From IMG/VR virus record IMGVR_UViG_3300044691_000253, positions 1-62,609 of that record: a DNA stretch of 62,609 nucleotides; one strand, 5' to 3'. Position numbers and translations under genes: made by a program. Positions 28,778 through 37,008 of this stretch are shown here, piece by piece; position 1 is the first letter of the stretch, and each line of letters opens with the position of its first letter. The notes below the pieces were generated by a model that worked only from the letters and a program-made list of their open reading frames with translations, ran no database searches and was not told the DNA's origin. This DNA is from a virus.

Positions 28778-31029
28778 CCTTCGACCCAAATGAAGCAAGA
28801 GATCAGTCCGGGCGCTGGACCCGCGGCGACACGGCGACCGGCAGGGACGGCGAGGTCGAGCGGCACCTCATTGATCCGCGCGTTGTCGATGTCAGCGGTG
28901 ACGAATGGAATAAGAAAACGGCCGAGCGGCTTGAGCGGGAGTATGCTGCTGTTCGCCCCGAACTAGACGCCCTTGCAAACGAGGGCGTCGAGAAGGGTGC
29001 AAGCGTGGCCCTCGGGAAAAGCGGCGACGACGATAACGAGGATGATACGCCCATCGTCCCAGAGCAGTGGGATGCTCTGACCGGATCGGAACAGGAAGAG
29101 GCCGAGCAGCACTATATCGACAGCCATATCGACAGCGAGAAGGACTACGTTGTCCAAAGCTGGCATGACGATCTTGGTGGCGCGCTGTACGAAGCAAAGC
29201 ACATGCTCGCCAAAGACGACGACTTTAAGAGCGAGTGGCTGAGTGGTTATCTCTCTGCCCGCGACGAAGATGGTGACCCACGTATCCCGTTCAAGGCTGA
29301 TGATCTCTTGGGCGCGATCAATATCGAAGCCGGGGATGACGATGCTGATCCGGAGATCACGTTCGACGAAAAATACTTGGACAAGCCGGATGTTCTCGGC
29401 TCAGAAAACCAGTTGTCTTTTCCCGGTATTGAGCCCCAGAAAGGTTCGGATTTTCTCACGCCCAAGATGCGTGAAGAGATCATTAAAGACCTCATTGCGA
29501 AATTCAACGAAGAGGCCAAGTCCAAAGCCGGCGATATCGAGCCTCCCGAGTACCTCAGCGAGGAAGCGAATACCAACGTCCATGAGGCATGGAACGGTAT
29601 GGACGAGGATGAGCAGTTCAACTACGCCATGAAGAATGTGGACAGTCTGAGTGAGCAGGCAGCCGCCGCCGCAGACGCTCCGCTCAAGTCCGGCGACCTG
29701 ACGCACCTTGCATGGCCCGCCGAATTTGACCCCCTCAATAAGACCTCCGGTACGGACTACCAGAGAACTCAAGCGCTCGCGAAGTACATCGCGGACAGGC
29801 GCGGCGCGCAACTTATCACAGAGCGCGTCGGTAACGCGAAATGGAAGCCGCGCGATCAGTTCCCCGGCTCGGACGATGACTACAACAAGCTGTATGAGCG
29901 TCCCGACAGCGTCGGCCACAAGAAAGATCAGGCGTGGACTGACCGCATGATGAAAGAGCTTCAATCGGCAGATAGCCGATTGTGGTCCGGATGGAAGGGA
30001 AGCTCGACCAACGCGGAGGGGCGGCTGTTGCAAGTCGCATCGGCCGATGAACTCGGCGGGCGCATCCGCGACGCAAAACAGTCCGTCACGAGCCAGCTAT
30101 TCAGCGGCGAGGCAACGGTTTCGGATAGCAAGTACAAAGCGAAGCTCATTCTATCGGATACCGGCGACTACTATTTGCCGGAGCTTAAAGCGGCGGCCCA
30201 GAAGTACATGGACGAGAACAAGTTCTCAGTGGACGAGCCCAACGTGTCCAAAGTGCCGCAGTTGAAAGCGGAGGACGTGACCGTTGAGGGTAAGAACCCC
30301 TTCACTTTGCTGCCCGACGTGAAGATCGAAAAGAACGGGGCCGCCTCGACGACCGTCAGCCCGACAGTGGCCAATGGTTGGAGTGGCACTGCAAACAACG
30401 CGCCCGAGGGCATCAACAAGAAAGAGAGCATTGAATACGCGAACAAGGCATATGCGGCTATCGGCGGATACGAGGGCGTCAAAGCTGCGATCCGCGCGAA
30501 ATGGGAGACGACGCAATATCTGCTCGACAAGGCAGACATCCCGATCGTGCAAGCGTATCGGGGCATCAACATGCCGCACAAACTCATCGGCGTCTCAAGC
30601 GAAGGCGAGTTTAACCCGCCGATCTCCGGACTTGTGAAAACATCATACGCCGGAGAAGTCGATATGACTGAAATCCCGGTTGGGGCCTCGATCCACACCG
30701 CCTCGGGAAAGACGATCACCAAGACAAGCGAGGATAACCCGAGCTACTATGAGGCCCACGGGTACAAGGCGGGCATCGGCACGTGGAAATTCTCTCAGGC
30801 CGTCGCGGACACACAGTCGCGCATTGTGCTGCGCACCGAGGTCCCGCGCACGGCGGTCGTGTCGATCCCGGCGTATGGCATCAACGTGAAGAGCGAGCAG
30901 GAAGTCGTCGTCGTCGGTACGGGCTGGAAAGGCTGGGATGCTTGGTCCGGTCGCGCACCGACGTTCGAAGAAGTCCCGATGCGACATAAGGGGGCTCCGG
31001 CCCCGGAAAAACAAAAGGCAGCCGCATGA
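28774..31029 (+). CDS. Large head-region protein with ADP-ribosyltransferase-like C-terminus (751 aa)
   Basis: The N-terminus MTFDPNEARDQSGRWTRGD carries the RDxxGRW peptide found on many phage head-associated proteins. A long acidic, helical middle region follows. The last ~160 residues look like an arginine-type ADP-ribosyltransferase: VQAYRG near residue 595 (catalytic-type Arg), TWKFSQAVADTQS in place of the S-T-S strand, and KSEQEVVVVG near 707-716 supplying the E-x-E pair. Such enzymes may be packaged and injected, like T4 Alt. The S-T-S motif is imperfect, so activity is unproven. Confidence 0.65.
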   Translation: MTFDPNEARDQSGRWTRGDTATGRDGEVERHLIDPRVVDVSGDEWNKKTAERLEREYAAVRPELDALANEGVEKGASVALGKSGDDDNEDDTPIVPEQWDALTGSEQEEAEQHYIDSHIDSEKDYVVQSWHDDLGGALYEAKHMLAKDDDFKSEWLSGYLSARDEDGDPRIPFKADDLLGAINIEAGDDDADPEITFDEKYLDKPDVLGSENQLSFPGIEPQKGSDFLTPKMREEIIKDLIAKFNEEAKSKAGDIEPPEYLSEEANTNVHEAWNGMDEDEQFNYAMKNVDSLSEQAAAAADAPLKSGDLTHLAWPAEFDPLNKTSGTDYQRTQALAKYIADRRGAQLITERVGNAKWKPRDQFPGSDDDYNKLYERPDSVGHKKDQAWTDRMMKELQSADSRLWSGWKGSSTNAEGRLLQVASADELGGRIRDAKQSVTSQLFSGEATVSDSKYKAKLILSDTGDYYLPELKAAAQKYMDENKFSVDEPNVSKVPQLKAEDVTVEGKNPFTLLPDVKIEKNGAASTTVSPTVANGWSGTANNAPEGINKKESIEYANKAYAAIGGYEGVKAAIRAKWETTQYLLDKADIPIVQAYRGINMPHKLIGVSSEGEFNPPISGLVKTSYAGEVDMTEIPVGASIHTASGKTITKTSEDNPSYYEAHGYKAGIGTWKFSQAVADTQSRIVLRTEVPRTAVVSIPAYGINVKSEQEVVVVGTGWKGWDAWSGRAPTFEEVPMRHKGAPAPEKQKAAA

Positions 31030-31577
31030 TCCTGCGTATTGACCTCAACAGCATGCCCGGCTTGCCCGGGCTCGGCGACCCGCACTGGCTCTCTGGCTCG
31101 GGCAAGGTTGACCGCGTGGGCAACCACAAGCGCGCCGAGGCTGCACATTTCGCAGCACTGCCGCGCACCCCCGCGCGACCGGAGACAATGGCTAATCTGC
31201 GTGCCGTCTCTGAGCGCGTCAAGCATGTCAGCGAGCCTGTCCCGGACGAGCCCGATGACAGTGCCGAACATGAGCACGACGGCGGCGCGTGGGCCAAGCA
31301 TCGCCGCCGTACCGGACAGAAGTTTCCGTTGAAAATTCACGGGCACGAACTCGCGACATGGGCGCGCAACTTCGCTGCCTCGGATGCCGAGCGCATCCAT
31401 ACCGCAATTAGTGTTGGCCTCACCGCAGGCGAAGACAACACTGATATCGCCCATCGCGTCATTGGGTCCCGCCGTTTGAACGGTGTCAATGGTGCGACGG
31501 AGATCACCCGGCAGCATATCCTGCGCCTCGGCAAAGGATTGCTCCACAAGAGGAAGGCCCGCATGGCGGCCCAGTGA
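31026..31577 (+). CDS. MuF-like head morphogenesis fragment (183 aa)
   Basis: ATGA overlap. The C-terminal part (ERIHTAISVGLTAGEDNTDI, HRVIGSRRLNG then TEITRQHILRLGKGL) follows the RIxxxIxxGlaxGxsxxxIxxxI..TRxxA pattern of the SPP1 gp7/MuF domain that follows portals. The N-terminal third is Gly/Pro-rich. Shorter than full MuF proteins. Likely a minor head protein near the portal. Confidence 0.6.
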   Translation: MILRIDLNSMPGLPGLGDPHWLSGSGKVDRVGNHKRAEAAHFAALPRTPARPETMANLRAVSERVKHVSEPVPDEPDDSAEHEHDGGAWAKHRRRTGQKFPLKIHGHELATWARNFAASDAERIHTAISVGLTAGEDNTDIAHRVIGSRRLNGVNGATEITRQHILRLGKGLLHKRKARMAAQ

Positions 31578-31601
31578 TCGGATGTCCGCTCACTGCTTTT
31601 T
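31572..31601 (+). terminator. Intrinsic terminator after the portal/MuF cluster
   Basis: CAGTGA...TCACTG stem with an inner GGA/TCC, followed by CTTTTT. It includes the stop codon of the upstream gene. Confidence 0.65.
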
Positions 31602-31613
31602 AGGAGACATTCT

Positions 31614-32477
31614 ATGTTGAAAACTGTTTATGCTACCGCCGAGGAAATCCCGGAGGGCTACGCCGATCTTTATACCGAGCGCAATGGTCAGTGGGAATTG
31701 ACCGGCGTGCAGGGCGTGAAGACGCAATCCGATATCGATCGCATCCAAGGCGCGCTCGCGAAAGAGCGCAACGACCACAAGATCACCAAGCAGGCGCTCG
31801 CCCCGTATGAGGGCCTCGATCCCGAGGTCATCCATACTCAGGCAAACGAGCTTGAGGATGTCAAGGCCCAGTTGGCCGCCATCAAGAACGATGGCACCAT
31901 CGACGAGACCAAGCTGGAGCCGCTCATCGCGGCCCGCGTCGCGCAGAAGATCGCGCCGCTGGAGCGGGAGCTTCGCAACACAAGCGCGAAGCTGGTCGAG
32001 AAGGACAAGCTCATCGCCGTGAAGGACGGCGAAGTGAGTGGCCTCAAGACCACGATCATCACGGGCAACGTTGACCGCGCCATCCGTGACGCGGCCATCG
32101 AAGCCAAGCTTCTGCCCACGGCTGTGATCGATGCCGTGATGCATGGCAAAACTGTCTTCGAAGTGACCGAGGACGGCCGGATTATCACCAAGGATAATTC
32201 GGGCGCGACCCCGGGCCTGTCCGTCAAGGAATGGCTCACCGACATGAAGGAAAAGGCCCCGCATTGGTGGCCCACTTCGGTCGGCGGCGGTTCGCAGGGC
32301 GGCGGCCCCACCGGAAAGAATGGCTACGGCGGAGCCAACAATCCGTGGTCCAAGGCGGGGTGGAACGTGACCAAGCAGGGCGCGCTCATCACCCAGTTGG
32401 GCGCGATCAAGGCTGGGGAGATCGCGGCGCAGGCCGGTTGTAAGATCGGCGACACGAAGCCCGCCGCGGCCGAGTGA
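31614..32477 (+). CDS. Capsid scaffolding protein (287 aa)
   Basis: Residues ~45-150 are a charged coiled coil (KERNDHKITKQALAPYEGLD...), then a short folded part and a Gly-rich linker, as in gp20-type scaffolds. The C-terminus (from ~238) reads NNPWSKAGWNVTKQGALITQ..., which in many phages is the capsid-binding end of the scaffold. The same C-terminal domain recurs as a separate gene just downstream. Directs capsid assembly and is lost on maturation. Confidence 0.75.
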   Translation: MLKTVYATAEEIPEGYADLYTERNGQWELTGVQGVKTQSDIDRIQGALAKERNDHKITKQALAPYEGLDPEVIHTQANELEDVKAQLAAIKNDGTIDETKLEPLIAARVAQKIAPLERELRNTSAKLVEKDKLIAVKDGEVSGLKTTIITGNVDRAIRDAAIEAKLLPTAVIDAVMHGKTVFEVTEDGRIITKDNSGATPGLSVKEWLTDMKEKAPHWWPTSVGGGSQGGGPTGKNGYGGANNPWSKAGWNVTKQGALITQLGAIKAGEIAAQAGCKIGDTKPAAAE

Positions 32478-32515
32478 GGTTGCTAGTATCTATGACGGCG
32501 CGTCGCCAGTAAAAT
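32478..32515 (+). promoter_or_regulatory. Late-promoter-like element 3
   Basis: GGTTGCTAGTATCTA, 17 bp, TAAAAT. The -35-side half is less conserved than in the others but the spacing is identical and the -10 is good. It overlaps a terminator hairpin. Confidence 0.6.
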
Positions 32516-32531
32516 GGCGGCGCGCATTTTT
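32498..32531 (+). terminator. Intrinsic terminator after the scaffold gene
   Basis: GCGCGTCGCCA and TGGCGGCGCGC form an 11-bp stem with one G-T pair, followed by ATTTTT. Ends readthrough from the scaffold while promoter element 3 restarts transcription. Confidence 0.75.
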
Positions 32532-32546
32532 ATGGGGGTTGCGATC

Positions 32547-32780
32547 ATGGCAGTAGAAAATCCTTGGCTCGCCGAAGGTTGGAACCTCACTGCGCAGGGC
32601 GCGTACATTCGCAAGTACGGGCTCGAAGTCGCGAAGACCAAAGCGAAACAGGCGGGCACTCGGATCGGCGACCTCCAGCCAAAACCTCTTGCGGCGCTCA
32701 TCAAGCAGTACGTCATGATCAAGCATGTCTCGGATGACACCGCGACGCAAGGTAGCTCGGGCAGTGGACCTCCAACCTGA
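32547..32780 (+). CDS. Stand-alone scaffold C-terminal-like domain (77 aa)
   Basis: NPWLAEGWNLTAQGAYIRKY and AGTRIGDLQP align with the C-terminal domain of the scaffold upstream (NPWSKAGWNVTKQGALITQL, AGCKIGDTKP). A free copy of the presumed capsid-binding domain could modulate assembly or occupy the same site on mature capsids. The extra C-terminal tail is Gly/Ser-rich. Has its own promoter element. Confidence 0.7.
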   Translation: MAVENPWLAEGWNLTAQGAYIRKYGLEVAKTKAKQAGTRIGDLQPKPLAALIKQYVMIKHVSDDTATQGSSGSGPPT

Positions 32781-34600
32781 TGGCACGACCTCCCCGCGAC
32801 GGCGACTTCTATATCAACAACGCGAACCAAGATTTTTGGCTGCGCGAAAATGGCGCGTGGGTCCGCAAGGGCAACATCCGTGACGAGGGCACGTCCGGCC
32901 TCGTCGGCGTGCAGCCTATTCTCAATCTGGGGTTTGCCCAAGCCTCCGCTGTGCAGCGCATCCGCCTGCTTGCTCCGGGCGCGCAGGCGATGGGCTTTGC
33001 TACCGCGGTTGCTGTGGATCGCATCCGCCAACTATCCGCGTCGATGACCCTCGGCTATGGCATGCTCTCGCCGCTCGACCGGCTGCGCGCGGTCGCCGCG
33101 GCTATCGATGTCGGCATGGGCCTAGCTGCCGTCGCGGACGCGATCCCCTCGGCCGTGATCAACCTCGCCGCTGCAATGGGTTTCGGCTCCATCGTCAGTC
33201 CTGTCGTGGTGGGACGCGAACGTGACCTCGTTGCTCCGATGAACTTCGGCTCCGACGTGTCGGCGGTCCTCGTTCTTCGCGTTCGGCAACTGACGGCGTC
33301 CATGGCGTTGGGCGTTGACGAGACAGCGGCCATCCAACAGATCAAGGCGGTCGCGGCGTCGATGGCCATGGGCTATGACGAGACCGTAGCACTTCAACGG
33401 ATCAGAGCCCTCACCTCATCGATTGCCGTGGGCTACAGCGAAGCGGCAGCGGTCACCCGTAGTCGCCAGCTTACGGACAGCGTCGCAATGGGCTTCTTGC
33501 AGACTTCGGCCATTCAACAGATCAAGGCCGTCACGGCGTCGCTTGCCATGGGCTACAGCGAAGCGGCGGCGGTCACTCGTATTCGCCAGCTTACAGACAG
33601 CGTCGCAATGGGCTTCGCGCAAGCTTCGACGGTGTCACTCACGGCCCCGTCCGGGAATGTCGTGATCGGGCTCAGTGTGTCACCGTTTACCCTCTGGTAC
33701 GATAGCAACCTCTCATTGCTGACTACCTCGTGGACAGTTCCGGCCGCTTCCATCCAAGCTATAGAATTTAGCCCTGACAAATCGTTGCTCGTCATCGCAA
33801 CAAGCTCTGCGCTGTTCCGATACGATATGACTGGAGCTACTCCGGTGTATAAAGGCGCGATGACTTCTCCCCCGGCTTGGGCTCACATAAGCGCCCTCGC
33901 TTTCAGCGCTGATAGCACGCGTCTCGCGGTCGTGGATAGTCAACTCTCACCGTTCACTTGGGTCTTCAACACGAGCACGTGGACTACAGTTACGGCTCCG
34001 ACCGGGCCAACCGGCACTGGCGTCGCGTTCAACGGCGCAGGGGCTAGTAAGATCGCGGCCCCTATCAGCAGCCCAGTCACGCTTAAGCTGTTCGACACCC
34101 CCGGAATGACTGCATCAGCCACGCAGCCCGGCACACAACCGACGCTGTCTAACGCATACTCCAACATCGATTTCTCGCCAGATGGAAATTATCTAGCGGC
34201 AAACGGCGTCGCGTCGCCGTCCCCTATGCGAGTATGGCAAATGAGCGCGCTGAGCGCGCCGCTCGCTAATCCGGCGTCTATGCCGCACGCCAGCGATAGC
34301 GTGATCGGAAAAGCACTGCGCTGGAACGCGCAGAGCACTAAGTTCGCGGTTTGCGACAACTTCGGGACGTATGGCTATCGCGTATCAGGGACAACAGTGA
34401 CGCAAGATCAGACGATCAGCACGATCCAAGCCGTTGCTCCGGCGTACCGATCAGATGGGGCCAAGCTTTACTTACTTAACGCGAGCGCCCCTCGCTTCCA
34501 AGTTTTCAGCATTAGCGGCAACACATACACCGCTGATACTAACCCGACATCCCAACCAGCGTCCGGGTCAAGCCCAAACTGTATCGCAACCTCCCTATAG
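32780..34600 (+). CDS. Repeat and beta-propeller-like virion protein (606 aa)
   Basis: TGATG start. Residues ~50-290 hold about ten imperfect 20-residue repeats of the type AVxRIRxLTxSxAMGYSEAA (60 bp each; the last ones are near-identical 120-bp pairs). The C-terminal 300 residues have WD40-like blades (IEFSPDKSLLVIATSSALFR, LAFSADSTRLAVVDS, IDFSPDGNYLAANG). Located between scaffold and capsid genes, so likely a head fibre or decoration rather than a tail fibre (inference). Confidence 0.65.
   Translation: MARPPRDGDFYINNANQDFWLRENGAWVRKGNIRDEGTSGLVGVQPILNLGFAQASAVQRIRLLAPGAQAMGFATAVAVDRIRQLSASMTLGYGMLSPLDRLRAVAAAIDVGMGLAAVADAIPSAVINLAAAMGFGSIVSPVVVGRERDLVAPMNFGSDVSAVLVLRVRQLTASMALGVDETAAIQQIKAVAASMAMGYDETVALQRIRALTSSIAVGYSEAAAVTRSRQLTDSVAMGFLQTSAIQQIKAVTASLAMGYSEAAAVTRIRQLTDSVAMGFAQASTVSLTAPSGNVVIGLSVSPFTLWYDSNLSLLTTSWTVPAASIQAIEFSPDKSLLVIATSSALFRYDMTGATPVYKGAMTSPPAWAHISALAFSADSTRLAVVDSQLSPFTWVFNTSTWTTVTAPTGPTGTGVAFNGAGASKIAAPISSPVTLKLFDTPGMTASATQPGTQPTLSNAYSNIDFSPDGNYLAANGVASPSPMRVWQMSALSAPLANPASMPHASDSVIGKALRWNAQSTKFAVCDNFGTYGYRVSGTTVTQDQTISTIQAVAPAYRSDGAKLYLLNASAPRFQVFSISGNTYTADTNPTSQPASGSSPNCIATSL
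33421..33660 (+). repeat. Two near-identical 120-bp tandem repeats in the 606-aa gene
   Basis: Two copies of a two-unit (2 x 60 bp) block starting at GATTGCCGTGGGCTACAGCG and GCTTGCCATGGGCTACAGCG. High identity indicates recent expansion; in-frame. Confidence 0.75.
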
Positions 34601-34610
34601 GAGACTTCAA

Positions 34611-34802
34611 ATGCTCACGATCACCAAAGCTAATCCTCAAGGCCCGCACGTCAAGCTTGAGGCAGATGGTTCAAGAACGCACTTGCTTGGCGAAGTGCAC
34701 ATGAAAGTCAGCGGCCCGCTGCAAACGGAAATCCTCAAGGCCCGCACGTCAAGCTTGAGGCAGATGGTTCAAGAACGCACTTGCTTGGCGAAGTGCACAT
34801 GA
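34611..34802 (+). CDS. Small protein disrupted by a tandem duplication (63 aa as read)
   Basis: MLTITKANPQGPHVKLEADG and so on. A 98-bp exact duplication begins at 34632; because 98 is not a multiple of three, the frame shifts and the product now ends RTCLAKCT. Without the duplication the protein would be 44 aa and end LQTEKKEK. The original was probably a small decoration or tail-associated protein; function unknown. Confidence 0.55.
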   Translation: MLTITKANPQGPHVKLEADGSRTHLLGEVHMKVSGPLQTEILKARTSSLRQMVQERTCLAKCT

Positions 34803-34827
34803 AAGTCAGCGGCCCGCTGCAAACGGA
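34632..34827 (+). repeat. Perfect 98-bp tandem duplication
   Basis: 34632-34729 and 34730-34827 are identical at all 98 positions. Very recent event or an assembly artefact. Confidence 0.9.
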
Positions 34828-34846
34828 AAAGAAGGAGAAATAAGTC

Positions 34847-35221
34847 ATGTCGGATATGTCTGGCTACCTCGGGGATAAGCTCCTGAATTGGATGAAGGGC
34901 ACCGCCTTTGGCACCGCGCCCGTGAGCGTCTTCGCGGCGCTGTACAATGGTGACCCGGATGCAGCGGGCACGGAGTTGACCGGAACGATCAACCTCACGC
35001 GACAGGCAGTGACGTGGGGAGCGGTCGCCACACGAGCATTGGCGAACTCGGCAGAGGTCAACTTCGGCACCGCCAATGCAGGCGGCTCGGCAACCTATGT
35101 CGTGCTCTACGATGCAGCGACCGCGGGCAACGAGCTTTCGAAAAAGCTCATCAGCACGGCATCGATCACGAGCGGCGAAAAGGTGGCGATTGCCATCGGC
35201 GCGCTGACGCTGAGTTACTAA
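34847..35221 (+). CDS. Head decoration/fibre-like protein (124 aa)
   Basis: YLGDKLLNWMKGTAF, VFAALYNGDPDAAGTEL and NLTRQAVTWGA are the conserved blocks of a widespread phage structural family usually annotated as tail fibre or decoration. Strand-rich C-terminus. Its place right before the capsid gene favours a head-surface role. Confidence 0.65.
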   Translation: MSDMSGYLGDKLLNWMKGTAFGTAPVSVFAALYNGDPDAAGTELTGTINLTRQAVTWGAVATRALANSAEVNFGTANAGGSATYVVLYDAATAGNELSKKLISTASITSGEKVAIAIGALTLSY

Positions 35222-35226
35222 AAATC

Positions 35227-35257
35227 ATCGGCCCGGATGTAAAAATTCCGGGCCGAT
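35227..35257 (-). terminator. Hairpin between the decoration and capsid genes
   Basis: Perfect 11-bp stem ATCGGCCCGGA with a TGTAAAAAT loop. On the minus strand it is followed by GATTTTT, so it could end leftward transcripts; on the plus strand no T-tract follows, and it may instead protect the 3' end of the upstream mRNA. Confidence 0.55.
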
Positions 35258-35268
35258 CGTCTTCGCGA

Positions 35269-35306
35269 AGTTGCTAGTTGTTTTCCTTAATTCCGCGATG
35301 TAATCT
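35269..35306 (+). promoter_or_regulatory. Late-promoter-like element 4 (major capsid promoter)
   Basis: AGTTGCTAGTTGTTT, 17 bp, TAATCT. Would start a transcript with a ~130-base leader before the capsid gene. Confidence 0.7.
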
Positions 35307-35441
35307 TCGGGCAGAATTTGCAATGGCTTAATCGCCTCCCGTGACGGGAACGCCGCGAAGTCATCAGCGAGACAAATGCCAAGATACCTCCATGGGGAGG
35401 TGCTTGAAAAAGCTCACCCCATCAAGCCATCGGAGATTATC

Positions 35442-36539
35442 ATGGTCAACGTGTCCACCCAGATCAGTGACGTTATCGTCCCCGCCCTCTTCACGCCGTA
35501 CACTCAGCAGTTGACGATGGAGAAGACCGCGATCATCCAGAGCGGCATTGCCGCGCGCGATGACTTCCTCAACGGTTTGCTCGCTGGCGGCGGTTTGACT
35601 TTCACCGTGCCGTCGTGGCAGGATATCGGCGACCCCGCCGAGAACGTGTCGAGCGATGACCCGAACCAGAACTCGACCCCCAATATCACCCAGACCTCGG
35701 CCGAAGTTTCGGTCCGCCTGTCGCGCAACTCAAGCTGGAGCACCATGCGTCTGGCCACGGCGCTGGCCGGGTCCGACCCGATGCAGTCCATCGCGTCGCG
35801 CGTCTCCGACTACTGGGTCCGCCGGTTGCAGGCCGCCTTCGTCGCGGTTGCCAACGGCATCTTCGCGAACAACGCCCTCGCCGATCCGACCCTCGGTCGC
35901 TCCGGTCAGTTGGGCATCAACGCGGCCTATGGCCATCAGGGCGACCTGACCAACGACATCTCGGGCTCCGTCTTCGTCGCAGGCGTCACCAACTTCTCGG
36001 CGTCGGCCTTCATCGACACCGCGACGCTGCTCGGCGACGCCGCCAGTGATGTTACCGCCGTGTTCATGCACTCCATCGTGTACTCGACGGCTCAGAAGAA
36101 CAACCTGATCGACTTCATCCCGGACAGCGAGGGCAAAATCCAAATCCCGACCTTCCTCGGTCGCCGGGTTATCGTCGATGACGGCATGCCCAACCCCGCT
36201 GGCGCCAGCGGCAACGGTTCCCAGACCCCGGCGGGCATCTACCACACGTGGCTCGTTGGCCCCGCCTCGTTCCGCCTCGGCGTGGGTACGCCCATCGTGC
36301 CGACCGAAATCTTCCGCAACCCGGACCGTGGTAACGGCGCGGGCAGCGACACGCTCTACAACCGCGTCGAATGGATGATCCATCCGGTCGGCCATGCCTA
36401 CGTCGGCAGCCCGGCGACCGAAGGTGGGCCGACCAACGCCGCGACTTCGAACAACCTCGCGCACTCCCATTCGTGGGTCCGCGTGTTCCCGGAGCGCAAG
36501 CAGATCAAGCTTGCTCGCCTGATCACCCGCGAGAGCTAA
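35442..36539 (+). CDS. Major capsid protein (365 aa)
   Basis: ATG with GGAG six bases upstream: MVNVSTQISDVIVPALFTPY. Features of a HK97-fold coat of the coat-protein family with VFMHSIVYSTAQKNNLIDF and the conserved FLGRRVIVDDGMP segment. Preceded by scaffold genes and flanked by its own promoter element and a strong terminator, as expected for the most abundant virion protein. Confidence 0.85.
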   Translation: MVNVSTQISDVIVPALFTPYTQQLTMEKTAIIQSGIAARDDFLNGLLAGGGLTFTVPSWQDIGDPAENVSSDDPNQNSTPNITQTSAEVSVRLSRNSSWSTMRLATALAGSDPMQSIASRVSDYWVRRLQAAFVAVANGIFANNALADPTLGRSGQLGINAAYGHQGDLTNDISGSVFVAGVTNFSASAFIDTATLLGDAASDVTAVFMHSIVYSTAQKNNLIDFIPDSEGKIQIPTFLGRRVIVDDGMPNPAGASGNGSQTPAGIYHTWLVGPASFRLGVGTPIVPTEIFRNPDRGNGAGSDTLYNRVEWMIHPVGHAYVGSPATEGGPTNAATSNNLAHSHSWVRVFPERKQIKLARLITRES

Positions 36540-36559
36540 CGCTCTTCGGTTTGAGGTTC

Positions 36560-36576
36560 GGCTGTTTCGTACAGCC
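36560..36576 (+). other. Small hairpin after the capsid gene
   Basis: GGCTGT-TTCGT-ACAGCC, ten bases before the main terminator. May stabilise the capsid mRNA 3' end. Confidence 0.4.
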
Positions 36577-36585
36577 ACACTGGAT

Positions 36586-36624
36586 AAAATGGCGGGCGGA
36601 TAAACCGCTCGCCATTTTCTTTTT
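36586..36624 (+). terminator. Strong terminator after the capsid gene
   Basis: AAAATGGCGGGCGG pairs with CCGCTCGCCATTTT (one G-T pair), followed by CTTTTT. Confidence 0.8.
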
Positions 36625-36639
36625 GAAGGGATCACGCCC

Positions 36640-36864
36640 ATGTCCAATCAGCTTTCCGGCCAGCCCGGCGCATCGCCCCGCGAGTACAACGCCCATCAGC
36701 GTCACAGCAAGCTTTCGCGTCGGCGTCATGACAATCAAGAAGCCGCGTTCCTCGCCGCGCAGGCCACGCGCCTGTCGAGCACCGCCGCAGTCATCTTTGC
36801 GAAGGTCAAAAAGTACGGCGCGGCCCGCGTCAAGGCCGCCGCCAACCTCGCCGCCATTCCGTAA
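36640..36864 (+). CDS. Hypothetical basic protein (74 aa)
   Basis: MSNQLSGQPGASPREYNAHQ then an Arg/Lys/Ala-rich helix. Between two strong terminators, so expressed by readthrough or a local promoter. Function unknown. Confidence 0.6.
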   Translation: MSNQLSGQPGASPREYNAHQRHSKLSRRRHDNQEAAFLAAQATRLSSTAAVIFAKVKKYGAARVKAAANLAAIP

Positions 36865-36931
36865 CCAGTTCGCGTTGCGCTGAGCGGCGGCTAAGAGGGG
36901 GACACTTTGGGCTGCTGCTCGCGCCACAACG

Positions 36932-36957
36932 GCCCCGAGGCATTCGTGCCTCGGGGC
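36932..36957 (+). terminator. Strong UUCG-loop terminator
   Basis: Perfect 11-bp stem GCCCCGAGGCA with a TTCG tetraloop. Followed by TACTTTCC, a short U-rich tract. Confidence 0.7.
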
Positions 36958-37008
36958 TACTTTCCTGTCCCCACCGGAGCATGCGCTCCGGCTACCATGA
37001 GGTGAACT

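Noticed and set aside
33421-33660. Regular 60-bp repeats that could suggest a CRISPR array.
   Set aside because: Repeats are in frame, contiguous without spacers and encode a protein repeat.
35730-36647. A long minus-strand open frame across the major capsid gene.
   Set aside because: Antisense to a well-supported capsid gene, with no ribosome site and biased composition.
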